A DNA stretch of 64,000 bases from Segatella buccae ATCC 33574 (GTDB lineage Bacteria; Bacteroidota; Bacteroidia; Bacteroidales; Bacteroidaceae). How positions within the stretch are numbered: the first letter of the stretch is position 1; each line of letters opens with the position of its first letter. The position numbers were made by a program, and so were the translations under genes. This document shows positions 41,028-50,917 of this stretch, piece after piece. The stretch lies in NCBI RefSeq assembly GCF_000184945.1, contig NZ_GL586311.1, forward strand, positions 441,892 through 505,891, written 5' to 3'. A model generated the notes under the pieces. The model did no database searches. It worked only from the letters and a program-made list of their open reading frames with translations, and had not been told where the DNA came from.

Positions 41028-44000
41028 TCAGAATGTAATCTGGGCTCCGAGGGTGAACGAGCGGGTGAAGGGATAGACGAACTTGTCAATGCCCGTGTTG
41101 AGCACACTGGCCCGCGAGAATTCGGGGTCGATTCCGTCGTATCCGGTGATGGTAAAGAGATTCTCGGCACTGACGTAAAGGCGCACCTTGTCCATGTATA
41201 TCTTGCGTGTGAGCACGGTGGGGAAGGTGTAGCCCAACTGCACTTGGCGCAGTCTCACGAAGTCGCCCTTTTCGAGGAAACGGGTAGACTCGCGGCTGTT
41301 GCCCGACGGGTCTTGATACACGGCCCGGGGCACATCGGTATTCATGTTGGCCGGTGTCCATGCCCGAAGGGTAGACTTGAGCATGTTGGAACCGGAGTTC
41401 ATGGCCTCATAGAAATACTTGTTGCCGTTGTAGAGTTTGTGTCCCCAGCCGCTGCCCAGCACAAAAGAGAAGTCCACGCCTTTGTAGGCGGCATCGAAGT
41501 TGATGTTGGCTTCCACCTTGGGAATACCCGAACCGGAATACACCTTGTCGTTTTCATCGAGCACACCGTCGCCATTGGCATCGGCAAAGCGCATGTCGCC
41601 GGGCCGGGCGTCGGGTTGGAGGAGTTTGCCCTCGCTGTTCACATGAGCCTTCACCTCATCCTCCGAGTTGAAGATGCCCTGTGCCTGATAGAGATAGAAA
41701 GCACCGATGGGCTTGCCCACCCGGGTCTGTGTGGGGAAATGTTCATCCCCAAATTTGAGTCCTTCGCCATAGAGCACCTGCGAGGCGTCGGCCAGTTCGA
41801 TCACCTTATTGTTTACCGTAGAGAGGTTGAAACCCAGATTGTACTGCAAACCGCCGACGCTGTGTGTCCAGTTCAGTTCCAATTCAACGCCTGTGTTGCG
41901 CATCTTGCCCACATTGAGCACCGGACTGTCGAGCCCCGTACTGGGTGCAAGCCGCTTGGTGATGAGCAGGTCGCTGGTTTCATTATAATAGTAGTTGAGG
42001 CTTCCCGAGAGCCGGTTGTCGAAGAAACCAAAGTCGACTCCGAGGTTTTTGGTGTCGGTTGTCTCCCACTTGAGGTCACGGTTTTCCAGTTCGGAGGCTA
42101 TGCTTCCGGGCCGTGCCGTGCCTCCCGTGCCGCGCACGGAGCCTTGATACATCGTGTTGTTGTTATAGATCAGGGCCAAGAAGTCGTAGTAGCCCAGTGC
42201 ATTCTCATTGCCCAAACGTCCCCAGCTGCCACGGAGCTTCAGGTTGCTCACGGCTGTGTGCTTGGGGAAGAAAGGCTCTTCGGAGACTCTCCAGCCCACG
42301 GCCATGGAGGGGAAGGTGCCCCAACGGCTGCCACTGCCAAACTTGGACGAACCGTCGGTGCGCATGGTGAACTGCATGAGATAGCGGTCGGCATAGTTGT
42401 AGTTGAGTCGACCGAAGAACGACACCCGGTTGTATTTCCAGTTGGAACCGCTGCCGCTGAAGGTGCCGCCCTTGCCGGCGTTGATGGTCTCGAAGTCGGG
42501 CGAGAGAAAACCTGCAGGTTTCTCCATGGTCACGAGCTTGCCTTTTTCCACTTTATAGACGATGGTCTTGCCCTCGACCGACACGTTGTCCCAAGTGTAT
42601 TTGCGGCCGGTGACCGACGAACCCACCATGGCATCCACCTTATGGTGGCCAAACACCTTGTTCATGCTCAGCACATTGTCCCACAGCTGCTCCTCCCAAT
42701 AGGACGAACCGGAGGAGTTGAGGGGATATTCGTTCTTGCCTTTGATGTCGGCGATATAGTCGGGGGCATGGTAGGAGGAGCGTCCGTGCTCGCCACGATA
42801 GGAGTAGCTCGTCTTAAACGAGAGCCAGGGGGCAATGTCAAACGTGACAGCGATGTTGGCATCCGTGTGATAGGCCCGGTCGTCGGCCTTCCGATAGTGG
42901 AGATCGGCCATGATGTTGCGGTTGTTGGGCAGTCCGTCGAAGTTGGTCAGTCCGAAACCGTAGCGTTCTTCCTTATTATAAATAGGCAAGAGGGGAGAAA
43001 GCATATACATCTCTTTGAGCGAATACTGGGGCTGGTGGCTGTCGGTGTATTTGAAGTTGAGATTGGCATCGAAGGTCATAAAGGCTTTCTTCATCTGCAG
43101 CTTCATGCGCACGTTGTCCTGCCGGTAGTCGTTGCCCCTGAAGATGCCCTTGTCGTAGGCATGGTTGTAGGACACGGAGTAGAGTGCCTTGTCCGACCCT
43201 CCCCGCAGGCTCACCATATAGCTCTGCGAGAGTCCGTTGCGCTCCACAGCATCCTGCCAGTCGGTGTCCACCCCCGTGTCCTTGCTCAGATAGAGGGGCA
43301 ATGTCACGGGGTTGGCAGGATTTTGGGCATTGTAGTTGTCATACATGGCTTTGTGCACCTGCTTGTATTCGGCAGCATTGAGCATCTCCAGTTTTTTGGA
43401 GATGGAGGTGAGGCTCATGTAGGAGTGGAAATCCACCTTGAGGTCGCCACGCTTGCCGTTCTTGGTGGTGATGAGCACCACGCCATTAGCGGCCACCGAA
43501 CCGTAGATGGCAGCCGCAGCACCGTCTTTCAGCACCTGCATAGACTCGATGTCCTGCGGGTTCACGTTCTCGATGTCGCCCGGAAAACCGTCTATGATGT
43601 AGAGCGGTGCATTGTCCCCGAAGGTCTTCACACCGCGTATTTTCACCCTCATGCCGGCTCCGGCATTGCCGCCGCTCTTCATGATGCTCACGCCTGCAAT
43701 CTTTCCTTGCAGGGCCTCGGCGGGATTGGTGGTGGTGCGCTTGGCCAGTTCGCTGGTGTTGACCGAGGAGATGGCTCCCGTCATGTCGGCCCGGCGCATG
43801 GTGCCGTAGCCCACAACCACCACTTCGTCGAGTGCCTTGGTATCTTCCGTGATCGTGATGTCCATGTTGCGGGAGGCGCGCAGTTCGCGGTCGGAGAAGC
43901 CCACGTATGACACCACAATGGTGCTGCCCTGCGGCGCCTCAACGGTAAACTGTCCGTCGATATCGGTGATGGCTCCGTTATTGGTGCCTTTCACCTTCAC

Positions 44001-44405
44001 CGTGGCACCCACAATGGGGTCGCCGGCATCATCTTTCACCACTCCGCTGATGGTGTTGCCCGGACCCGAGGGTTGGGAAACGGCAGCGTCTTTGCGGTCG
44101 GAAATGACGATGGAGTGGGACGAAACCACCACAAAACTCAACTTGCGGCCTTTCAAGGCATCGTTGAGCACGCGCTCCACGGGGGCGTTGGTGCATTGGA
44201 TGGTAACATCGGAACGGTTGTCTATCAACTCGTTGCGATAGGAGATGCGATAGGTGGTCTGGGCCTCTATCGCCTTGAACACTTGCCTGAGCGAGGCTTT
44301 CTTCACATTGATGGTCACCGTCTGTGTCTGTGCATGGGCACACAGCACGAACAGGCACGACAGCAAAACTGTCAAAAGATACTTAAGGTTTAGATGTACT
44401 GTCAT
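41028..44405 (-). CDS. SusC-like TonB-dependent receptor with STN signalling domain
   Basis: Outer-membrane importer of 1125 residues. After a signal peptide (about 1-25) comes an STN domain (about 28-90, VTINVKKASLRQVFKAIEAQ and VERVLNDALKGRKLSF), the periplasmic part that contacts a FecR anti-sigma factor. Then follow a carboxypeptidase-regulatory-like domain (about 98-175, VVKDDAGDPIVGATVKV), the plug (ALDEVVVVGYGTMRRADMTG, APLYIIDGFPGDIENVNPQD) and the barrel ending SFTLGAQITF. The gene heads the operon with susD, the transporter, GH2 and GH63. The matching sigma and FecR genes lie at its far end. The substrate may carry beta-galactosyl and alpha-glucosyl units, judged only from the enzymes. 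Confidence 0.96.
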   Translation of the reverse strand: MTVHLNLKYLLTVLLSCLFVLCAHAQTQTVTINVKKASLRQVFKAIEAQTTYRISYRNELIDNRSDVTIQCTNAPVERVLNDALKGRKLSFVVVSSHSIVISDRKDAAVSQPSGPGNTISGVVKDDAGDPIVGATVKVKGTNNGAITDIDGQFTVEAPQGSTIVVSYVGFSDRELRASRNMDITITEDTKALDEVVVVGYGTMRRADMTGAISSVNTSELAKRTTTNPAEALQGKIAGVSIMKSGGNAGAGMRVKIRGVKTFGDNAPLYIIDGFPGDIENVNPQDIESMQVLKDGAAAAIYGSVAANGVVLITTKNGKRGDLKVDFHSYMSLTSISKKLEMLNAAEYKQVHKAMYDNYNAQNPANPVTLPLYLSKDTGVDTDWQDAVERNGLSQSYMVSLRGGSDKALYSVSYNHAYDKGIFRGNDYRQDNVRMKLQMKKAFMTFDANLNFKYTDSHQPQYSLKEMYMLSPLLPIYNKEERYGFGLTNFDGLPNNRNIMADLHYRKADDRAYHTDANIAVTFDIAPWLSFKTSYSYRGEHGRSSYHAPDYIADIKGKNEYPLNSSGSSYWEEQLWDNVLSMNKVFGHHKVDAMVGSSVTGRKYTWDNVSVEGKTIVYKVEKGKLVTMEKPAGFLSPDFETINAGKGGTFSGSGSNWKYNRVSFFGRLNYNYADRYLMQFTMRTDGSSKFGSGSRWGTFPSMAVGWRVSEEPFFPKHTAVSNLKLRGSWGRLGNENALGYYDFLALIYNNNTMYQGSVRGTGGTARPGSIASELENRDLKWETTDTKNLGVDFGFFDNRLSGSLNYYYNETSDLLITKRLAPSTGLDSPVLNVGKMRNTGVELELNWTHSVGGLQYNLGFNLSTVNNKVIELADASQVLYGEGLKFGDEHFPTQTRVGKPIGAFYLYQAQGIFNSEDEVKAHVNSEGKLLQPDARPGDMRFADANGDGVLDENDKVYSGSGIPKVEANINFDAAYKGVDFSFVLGSGWGHKLYNGNKYFYEAMNSGSNMLKSTLRAWTPANMNTDVPRAVYQDPSGNSRESTRFLEKGDFVRLRQVQLGYTFPTVLTRKIYMDKVRLYVSAENLFTITGYDGIDPEFSRASVLNTGIDKFVYPFTRSFTLGAQITF

Positions 44406-44514
44406 AACAGCGATTGATTAGGTTAGTTATTGATTGCATTTCTTCACAGCTTTATATGCCGGCGGTTACGTGTTTATCGGCTTTGTCGGTGTATGGAAAC
44501 CACGGCTGCATCCG

Positions 44515-45052
44515 CACAATCCGCGAAATTTGCCGACGCTAACATCGCGTTCTGCGACATTCTTATTTATCCGCCGTTCAGCTATTTTTCAAGGTTCGCC
44601 GCCCCCAAGGGGGCACTTTCGGAAGGTTAGACAAGAAAGAATCGGAAAAGTACCGAGAAAAACGGAAGTTTTTTTCATGCACGTGTTCAGGCACATCCAT
44701 TTATTAAAAATATTTCATCGAAAACCGCCCTCAGGTTTGGCGAATTTGCAACGAAACACCCTGCAGATGGAAATAACGCAAAAATGAGACCACCTCTAAA
44801 ATGCAGGCACTCAACAACTTGTATTTTCTTGACACCTCCAAACAACGAAAAAGACCTCTCGATCGGCCCGAATGAGGACACAGCGGAGCCTGTTTCGCAC
44901 GGTGAAATGGCCCGTGCGAGCTTCCCGTTCGGGCCGAACGAGCAGGCCCGAAGGATGAAAAGAATAAAAAGAAGGGATTTCAAGAGGAGACGGAAGCACT
45001 TTTCCGAGCTATTTGCCCTATAAAAACGAGCTATGATTTGTCATATATTCTT
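44515..45052 (+). repeat. Dispersed intergenic repeat, subfamily B, copy 2
   Basis: Second copy of the element at 30970-31430, same orientation. It lies in the gap upstream of the minus-strand SusC gene and just after the 3' end of recO. Matching parts include AATCCGCGAAATTTGCCGACG, TTTGGCGAATTTGCAACG, TTGTATTTTCTTGACACC, a GGCCCG..CGGGCC hairpin near 44909-44940, and the end block ACGGAAGCACTTTTCCGAGC. The GGAAGCACTTTT box is shared with subfamily A at 3895-3906. No gene is supported in this gap. Confidence 0.7.
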
Positions 45053-45092
45053 CTTGTTGGAAATCCACCGTCACGACAACGAAAAAACAAAA

Positions 45093-45818
45093 TCACACGA
45101 AAAGTTCTTTCACCACCTGAAAACTTTTGAGCTCCGGAAAACCTGGAATGTGGAGCCGGTAATAGGTCATCACCACCTCAGCGCAGCGGTTGCGCTCGTC
45201 GCGAGAGAGACGGAAGAAACGCATCGTCTCGTAGTTCATGCGCATGAACTGTCTGAGCGTGGCCGATTCTGCAGGCTGGAGAAAGTCGGTATGGAGGGGC
45301 GGTTGGACGGAGAAGAACCCTTCGCGAAGGTCGAAATAGTCGCCGGGGCGGTAGTCGTCAAGATTGGGAAAGAAGCCGATGAAGCGCGAGAGGCGCATCA
45401 TGAACACGAGATGGAAGTTGGCGTAGGCCCGTTCGGCCCCGTCGAGCCACAAGATGCTGTTTTCCACGTAGGCGAAGAGTGGCTCATTTTCCTGTTCTTC
45501 GCGCGTACTATAATATAAGAACTCAGCCAGAAAGAGTGCTATCGAGAGCTTGAAAGCATCGAAAGGCAGCGTGCGGAAAGGCGTGAGAATGCGGATGTCG
45601 CCGATGTGGCGGAGCGTCCGGCCGGGCCGCGAGTCATACTCCAGTTCGAGCAGCGTGAGAGGCTGGAAAAACTGTTTCTTGATTTTGGCCTTGCCCGACG
45701 AGGCTATCCGGCAGACAAACGACACGCGTCCCTGCCGCTCGGTGAGCATATCGACGATGGTCTTCGACTCACCTAATTTGATGGAATGAAGCACTATGGC
45801 CTTCGTTTTAACCAACAT
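45093..45818 (-). CDS. recO: DNA repair protein RecO
   Basis: Recombination mediator that, with RecR, loads RecA on single-stranded DNA. The 241-residue protein begins with the OB-fold typical of RecO (KTKAIVLHSIKLGESKTIVDMLTE, quoted in part as AIVLHSIKLGESKTIVDML). A helical C-terminal half follows (AFKLSIALFLAEFLYYSTREE, quoted in part), with LSRFIGFFPNLD near 170. No cysteine pair for a zinc finger is seen, as usual in Bacteroidetes. The gene is divergent from the tRNA-Glu gene. Confidence 0.9.
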   Translation of the reverse strand: MLVKTKAIVLHSIKLGESKTIVDMLTERQGRVSFVCRIASSGKAKIKKQFFQPLTLLELEYDSRPGRTLRHIGDIRILTPFRTLPFDAFKLSIALFLAEFLYYSTREEQENEPLFAYVENSILWLDGAERAYANFHLVFMMRLSRFIGFFPNLDDYRPGDYFDLREGFFSVQPPLHTDFLQPAESATLRQFMRMNYETMRFFRLSRDERNRCAEVVMTYYRLHIPGFPELKSFQVVKELFV

Positions 45819-45825
45819 AGAGGGG

Positions 45826-45833
45826 CAAAATTA
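45826..45833 (-). promoter_or_regulatory. Possible -7 box of recO
   Basis: On the minus strand TAATTTTG fits TAnnTTTG, only 8 bp before the ATG at 45818; the expected leader would be almost absent. No clear -33 box. Confidence 0.4.
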
Positions 45834-45872
45834 CAAAAAATCAACCGTTTAGAGAAAAATCATGCAGGAAAA

Positions 45873-45904
45873 TTTGGCAGGATGAATTAAAAGTCTTAAC
45901 TTTG
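45873..45904 (+). promoter_or_regulatory. Promoter of tRNA-Glu and rpsT
   Basis: TTTG (45873-45876), a 20-nt spacer and TAACTTTG (45897-45904) fit the Bacteroidetes consensus, with the tRNA beginning 22 bp later. Confidence 0.8.
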
Positions 45905-45925
45905 CACCCGCAAAATGAGAAGCTT

Positions 45926-46000
45926 GGTCCCTTCGTCTATCGGTTAGGACGAGAGATTTTCATTCTCTAAAGAGCAGTTCGACTCTGCTAGGGACTACCA
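45926..46000 (+). tRNA. tRNA-Glu (anticodon TTC), CCA encoded
   Basis: A full cloverleaf can be drawn. The acceptor GGTCCCT pairs with AGGGACT (one G-T pair). The D arm contains GGTTAGGAC. The anticodon stem AGAGA/TCTCT holds the loop TTTTCAT with anticodon TTC. The T arm has GCAGTTCGACTCTGC. The discriminator A is followed by an encoded CCA (45998-46000). The rpsT gene starts 25 bp downstream, so both are probably cotranscribed. Confidence 0.96.
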
Positions 46001-46024
46001 AGAAAATAAAAGAAGCAAATAAAG

Positions 46025-46279
46025 ATGGCAAATCACAAATCATCACTCAAGAGAATCCGCCAGGACAAGAAAAAGGCTTTGCACAATAAATATTATGCAA
46101 AGACGATGCGTAATGCTGTACGCAAACTCCGCGGTTTAACTGACAAGGAAGAGGCTGCTAAGCTTTATCCTGCTGTACAAAAACTTCTGGACAAGTTGGC
46201 CAAAACCAACATCATCCACAAGAACAAGGCCGCCAACATCAAGTCCAGCCTCTGCCTGCACATCAACAAGCTGGGTTAA
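46025..46279 (+). CDS. rpsT: 30S ribosomal protein S20
   Basis: Primary 16S rRNA-binding protein of the small subunit. The 84-residue basic, helical protein begins [19 protein letters not shown], contains [15 protein letters not shown] and ends [12 protein letters not shown], all as in Bacteroidetes S20. It is placed directly after tRNA-Glu with no promoter between, and a hairpin follows its stop. Confidence 0.97.
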   Translation: MANHKSSLKRIRQDKKKALHNKYYAKTMRNAVRKLRGLTDKEEAAKLYPAVQKLLDKLAKTNIIHKNKAANIKSSLCLHINKLG

Positions 46280-46310
46280 CTGCGCCGGCTTGTACGATTC
46301 ATAGCTTTAA

Positions 46311-46337
46311 GGCTGCAATTCTCCGCGAATTGCAGCC
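46311..46337 (+). terminator. Hairpin terminator after rpsT
   Basis: GGCTGCAATTC pairs perfectly with GAATTGCAGCC over a 5-nt loop; T-rich sequence follows. Confidence 0.8.
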
Positions 46338-46393
46338 TTGTCATTTTGTGATTTTTTAGCAACAATATGTTTTCCCGTCTGCCATTTTTTTAG

Positions 46394-46401
46394 TACCTTT
46401 G
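46394..46401 (+). promoter_or_regulatory. -7 box of gyrB
   Basis: TACCTTTG fits TAnnTTTG and lies 25 bp before the preferred gyrB start at 46426. This placement also argues against the longer frame starting at 46399. Confidence 0.6.
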
Positions 46402-46425
46402 CAAGGTAATAACACTTATCTGAAA

Positions 46426-48396
46426 ATGGCAGAAAATCTTAACACCGAGAATAACTATTCGGCCAGTAACATTCAGGTCCTTGAAGGACTTGAAGCAGTG
46501 CGCAAGCGCCCTGCAATGTACATTGGCGACATCTCCGAAAAAGGTCTGCACCATCTGGTCAACGAGACCGTTGACAACTCTATCGACGAGGCGATGGCCG
46601 GATACTGCAAGAACATTGAGGTCACCATCAACGAGGACAACTCCATCACCGTGCAAGACGATGGCCGAGGCATCCCCGTGGACGAACACAAGAAGCTCCA
46701 CAAGAGCGCACTGGAGGTGGTGATGACCGTCCTCCACGCCGGCGGCAAGTTCGACAAAGGCTCCTACAAGGTGAGCGGTGGCCTTCACGGTGTGGGTGTG
46801 AGTTGTGTCAACGCCCTGTCTTCGCACATGCTCTCCCAAGTTTTCCGCGACGGCAAGATCTACCAGCAGGAGTACGAAAAGGGTAAGCCCCTCTATCCCG
46901 TGAAGGTGGTGGGCGAGACCGACCGCCAGGGCACCCGCCAGCAGTTCTGGCCCGACCCCACGGTGTTCACCACCACGGTCTACAAGTGGGACATCATAGC
47001 CAGCCGTATGCGCGAGCTCGCCTTTCTCAACGCCGGCATCCGCATCACGCTGCGCGACCTGCGCCCCGACGAGGAGGGCAAGACACGTGAAGAGGTGTTC
47101 CACGCCGAACAGGGACTCAAGGAGTTTGTACGCTATGTGGACCGCCATCGCACACACTTGTTCGATGATGTGATCTATCTCAAGACCGAGAAGCAGGGTG
47201 TGCCCATCGAAGTGGCCATCATGTACAACACCGACTACAGCGAGAACATCCACTCCTACGTCAACAACATCAACACCATCGAGGGCGGCACCCATCTCAC
47301 GGGCTTCCGCGCTGCCCTGACGCGCGTGCTGAAGGCCTACGCCGACAACGATGCACAGATATCCAAGCAGATAGAAAAAGCCAAGATAGAAATAGCCGGT
47401 GAGGACTTCCGGGAGGGGCTCACGGCTGTCATCTCCATCAAGGTGGCCGAACCACAGTTTGAGGGACAGACCAAAACCAAGCTGGGCAACAGCGAGGTGG
47501 CAGGTGCCGTGCAGCAGGCTGTGGGCGAGGCACTGAACAACTATTTGGAGGAACACCCCGTTGAGGCCAAGAAGATTTGCGAGAAAGTGGTGCTGGCCGC
47601 CACAGCCCGCATCGCGGCCCGAAAAGCCCGCGAGAGCGTGCAGCGCAAGAGTGTGATGAGTGGTGGCGGCCTGCCGGGAAAGCTCGCCGACTGCTCCAAC
47701 AAAGACCCGAAAGACTGCGAGATATTCCTCGTGGAGGGTGACTCGGCCGGCGGTTCGGCCAAGCAGGGCCGCGACCGCTACACGCAGGCCATCCTGCCGC
47801 TGCGGGGAAAGATTCTCAACGTGGAGAAAGTGCAGTGGCACCGGGTCTTCGAGGCCGAATCGGTGATGAACATCATCCAGAGCATTGGCGTGCGCTTCGG
47901 CGTGGAAGGCGAAGACGACCGAGAAGCCAACATCGACAAACTGCGCTATGACAAGATCATCATCATGACCGATGCCGATGTCGATGGCTCTCACATCGAC
48001 ACGCTCATCATGACGCTGTTCTATCGGTTTATGCCTAAAGTCATTGAGGAGGGACACCTCTACATCGCCACGCCGCCACTCTACAAGTGTACCTACAAGA
48101 AGGCGAGCGAATATTGCTACACCGAGCAGCAGCGACAGGCGTTCATCGACAAGTATGTGGAAGGGCGCGAAGACGACAAGGCACTCCACACGCAGCGCTA
48201 CAAAGGTCTCGGCGAAATGAATCCTGAGCAGCTTTGGGAGACAACAATGGATCCGGCAACGCGTCTGCTCAAACAGGTGAACATACAAAATGCCGCTGAG
48301 GCAGACGAGATATTCTCCATGCTCATGGGCGACGACGTGGAACCGCGCCGCGAGTTCATCGAGAAGAACGCCACCTACGCCAACATCGACGCATAA
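46426..48396 (+). CDS. gyrB: DNA gyrase subunit B
   Basis: ATPase subunit of gyrase, which introduces negative supercoils. The 656-residue protein has the GHKL ATPase domain with VRKRPAMYIGD, NSIDEAMAGYC, DDGRGIPVDEH and GGLHGVGVSCVNALS, and a transducer domain. The TOPRIM domain has EGDSAGGSAKQGRDR (about 439), PLRGKILNVEK and the metal-binding DADVDGSHI. The C-terminal tail is short. ParE is the alternative; the QGRDR and YKGLGEMNPEQLWETTMDP sequences fit GyrB better. Start chosen at 46426 because a -7 box overlaps the longer frame. Confidence 0.95.
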   Translation: MAENLNTENNYSASNIQVLEGLEAVRKRPAMYIGDISEKGLHHLVNETVDNSIDEAMAGYCKNIEVTINEDNSITVQDDGRGIPVDEHKKLHKSALEVVMTVLHAGGKFDKGSYKVSGGLHGVGVSCVNALSSHMLSQVFRDGKIYQQEYEKGKPLYPVKVVGETDRQGTRQQFWPDPTVFTTTVYKWDIIASRMRELAFLNAGIRITLRDLRPDEEGKTREEVFHAEQGLKEFVRYVDRHRTHLFDDVIYLKTEKQGVPIEVAIMYNTDYSENIHSYVNNINTIEGGTHLTGFRAALTRVLKAYADNDAQISKQIEKAKIEIAGEDFREGLTAVISIKVAEPQFEGQTKTKLGNSEVAGAVQQAVGEALNNYLEEHPVEAKKICEKVVLAATARIAARKARESVQRKSVMSGGGLPGKLADCSNKDPKDCEIFLVEGDSAGGSAKQGRDRYTQAILPLRGKILNVEKVQWHRVFEAESVMNIIQSIGVRFGVEGEDDREANIDKLRYDKIIIMTDADVDGSHIDTLIMTLFYRFMPKVIEEGHLYIATPPLYKCTYKKASEYCYTEQQRQAFIDKYVEGREDDKALHTQRYKGLGEMNPEQLWETTMDPATRLLKQVNIQNAAEADEIFSMLMGDDVEPRREFIEKNATYANIDA

Positions 48397-48405
48397 CATA
48401 ACGGC

Positions 48406-48497
48406 AATCCCCTCTCCTACCGGAATCGGCAAGGGCATGGCAATCGGCACGTGTGCCGGCCGCTGCCCGACCGCTACCCGGCATGAGAGGGGATTTT
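48406..48497 (+). terminator. Long-stem terminator after gyrB
   Basis: AATCCCCTCTC (48406-48416) pairs with GAGAGGGGATT (48485-48495), followed by a T-run. The loop of about 68 nt is GC-rich and can itself fold. Confidence 0.65.
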
Positions 48498-48515
48498 TCT
48501 TTCTACATCAACGAC

Positions 48516-50906
48516 ATGAAAGCATTCAGATTTCTACTGACCGTCTTGCTGTCGGCATCGACCTCGTGCCTGTATGCCGGCAACGACATTCCGCTGAAAC
48601 TTTGGTACAACCGGCCGGCCACCGCCTTTGAAGAGGCCCTGCCCATCGGCAACGGAAGACTTGGGGCCCTCGTCTACGGAGGTGCCGACACCGACTCCAT
48701 CTACATCAACGACCTCACGCTATGGACCGGAAAGCCTGTCGAGCTCAACGAGGGGGGCGATGCACACCGCTGGATACCGGTCATCAGAAAAGAACTCTTT
48801 GCAGGCAACTACAAGAATGCCGACATTCTGCAACATCTTGTGCAGGGGCACAACTCCGAATACTACCAGTCGTTGGCTCTACTCACCCTCACCGACCTCA
48901 ACGCATCGCCGGCAGAAGGGCGTTCCGGAGAGGATTTCGGAGAACTCAAGCGCAGCCTCGACATTGACAGTGCCGTCTGCAGCGACACTTACCACAGAGG
49001 GGGCGTCACCTACATCCGCGAATATTTCGCTTCGGCTCCCGACAGTCTCATTGCCATACGCTTCAGGGCCAATCGGTCGGGGGCCATCAACTGTCGTCTG
49101 GCCCTAACCTCAGTAGTCCCGCATCAGGTGAAAGCGACAGGCCGGCAACTCACCATGACGGGGCACGCCATAGGCGACCCGCTTCAAAGCATACACTTCT
49201 GCGCCATCCTAAAGGTCAAGACCGACGATGGGCAGGTGGCCGCCTCCGACTCGTCACTGACCGTCAACGGAGCTTCCGAAGTGACCGTCTATTTCGTCAA
49301 CCGGACGAGTTTCAACGGGTTTGACAAGCATCCCGTGACCGCCGGAGCACCCTATTTGGCCAAAGCCACGGACGATATTTGGCACACGGAGAACATCACC
49401 TATAATGAGTGCAGGCAACGCCACGTGGCCGATTACAAAAGGCTGTTCGATCGATTCAAGTTCACCCTCAGCGGGGCAAAGCCCAACTACAGCCGCACCA
49501 CCGAAGAACAGCTCATGGCTTACAGTGACCAAGGAGAGCGGAATCCCTATCTCGAAATGCTTTACATGCAATACGGACGGTATCTGCTCATCTCCTGCTC
49601 ACGCACACCGGGGGTACCTGCCAACTTGCAAGGGCTGTGGGCACCGCAGAAATACTCCCCGTGGCGGGGCAATTACACCATCAACATCAATCTTGAAGAG
49701 AACTACTGGCCGGCCGAAATGACCGACCTCGGCGAATTGGTGATGCCCGTAGACGGACTTGTGAGGGCAATGGCTGCTACCGGACGGCACACGGCGGCAC
49801 ACTACTACGGCATCGACGAAGGGTGGTGTGCAGGCCATAACAGCGACATCTGGGCCATGACCAACCCCGTGGGTACGGGTAAGGAAAGTCCCAAGTGGAG
49901 CAACTGGAACATGGGGGGAGCATGGCTCGTGCAGACACTGTGGGATCACTACGACTTCACACGCGACACACACTATCTCCGCAACACGGCTTATCCGCTG
50001 ATGAAAGGGGCGGCCGACTTCATGCTCCGATGGCTCGTGGAAAGTCCGGTGAAGCGGGGCGAACTCATCACCGCTCCCTGCACGTCGCCCGAAGCGGAAT
50101 ACATCAACGACAAAGGATATCAGGGATGCACGTTTTACGGAGGGACAAGCGACCTCGCCATCGTCAGGGAACTCTTCACCAACACCCTCCGGGCGGCCGA
50201 AATTCTCAATATAGATGCCGGTTACCGGCAACAGCTGCGGTCGTCACTCGACCACCTCGCTCCTTATAAAATAGGCAAACGGGGCAATCTACAAGAGTGG
50301 TACTACGACTGGGACGACCAAGATTGGCATCATCGCCACCAAAGTCACTTGCTCGGCGTGTATCCTTTTAAGCAGATTTCGGTGTACCACACACCGCAGT
50401 TGGCCAATGCCGCCATCAAGACATTGGAGATAAAGGGCGACAACTCCACCGGATGGAGCACCGGATGGCGCATCAGTCTGTGGGCACGACTGCACCGCAG
50501 GGACAAGGCTTACCAAATGCTGCGCAAACTGCTCACATACGTCAGGCCGGCCAACTACAACGATCCCAAACACCGGCCGGCCGGAGGCACCTATCCCAAC
50601 TTGTTTGACGCCCATCCGCCTTTCCAGATAGACGGCAACTTCGGAGGTACAGCCGGAGTGTGCGAGATGCTCGTGCAGAGTGACGGCACGCTGATGGAGC
50701 TGCTTCCGGCACTGCCCGAGGCGTGGCCGGCAGGCTCGGTGAGCGGTTTGAAGGCCCGTGGCAACTACCGGGTGGACATGACTTGGAAAAACGGAAAAGT
50801 GACCCTGGCCACGATAACAGCACTTAAAGGTGGCAAGCTGACCGTAAAATACAACGGGCGGGAGCGTGTGCTCAGCTTCAAGACCGGCGAAAGAAAGAAC
50901 CTCTAA
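48516..50906 (+). CDS. Glycoside hydrolase family 95 (alpha-L-fucosidase or alpha-L-galactosidase)
   Basis: Exported inverting enzyme, 796 residues. The signal peptide runs to about 21 (start at ATG 48516; the frame extends to 48453 without a signal). The N-terminal beta-sandwich starts LWYNRPATAFEEALPIGNG, typical of GH95. The (alpha/alpha)6 domain has TININLEENYWPAEM with the two catalytic-base Asn residues (about 387-390), APCTSPEAEYIN with the probable acid Glu (about 524), and FQIDGNFGGTAGVCEM with the conserved Asp (about 705). These correspond to positions described for the Bifidobacterium enzyme AfcA. It is followed after 11 bp by a rhamnosidase-like protein and then an AraC regulator. 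Substrate probably terminal alpha-L-fucose or L-galactose. Confidence 0.93.
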   Translation: MKAFRFLLTVLLSASTSCLYAGNDIPLKLWYNRPATAFEEALPIGNGRLGALVYGGADTDSIYINDLTLWTGKPVELNEGGDAHRWIPVIRKELFAGNYKNADILQHLVQGHNSEYYQSLALLTLTDLNASPAEGRSGEDFGELKRSLDIDSAVCSDTYHRGGVTYIREYFASAPDSLIAIRFRANRSGAINCRLALTSVVPHQVKATGRQLTMTGHAIGDPLQSIHFCAILKVKTDDGQVAASDSSLTVNGASEVTVYFVNRTSFNGFDKHPVTAGAPYLAKATDDIWHTENITYNECRQRHVADYKRLFDRFKFTLSGAKPNYSRTTEEQLMAYSDQGERNPYLEMLYMQYGRYLLISCSRTPGVPANLQGLWAPQKYSPWRGNYTININLEENYWPAEMTDLGELVMPVDGLVRAMAATGRHTAAHYYGIDEGWCAGHNSDIWAMTNPVGTGKESPKWSNWNMGGAWLVQTLWDHYDFTRDTHYLRNTAYPLMKGAADFMLRWLVESPVKRGELITAPCTSPEAEYINDKGYQGCTFYGGTSDLAIVRELFTNTLRAAEILNIDAGYRQQLRSSLDHLAPYKIGKRGNLQEWYYDWDDQDWHHRHQSHLLGVYPFKQISVYHTPQLANAAIKTLEIKGDNSTGWSTGWRISLWARLHRRDKAYQMLRKLLTYVRPANYNDPKHRPAGGTYPNLFDAHPPFQIDGNFGGTAGVCEMLVQSDGTLMELLPALPEAWPAGSVSGLKARGNYRVDMTWKNGKVTLATITALKGGKLTVKYNGRERVLSFKTGERKNL

Positions 50907-50917
50907 ACATATCTGCC

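Noticed and set aside
41244..43910. 888-codon open frame on the plus strand
   Set aside because: It lies opposite the well-supported STN-type SusC gene; its length follows from high GC at codon positions, and it shows no domain or signal.
46390..48450. 686-codon open frame on the minus strand
   Set aside because: It is antisense to gyrB, with Leu/Val/His-rich text typical of a reversed coding strand.
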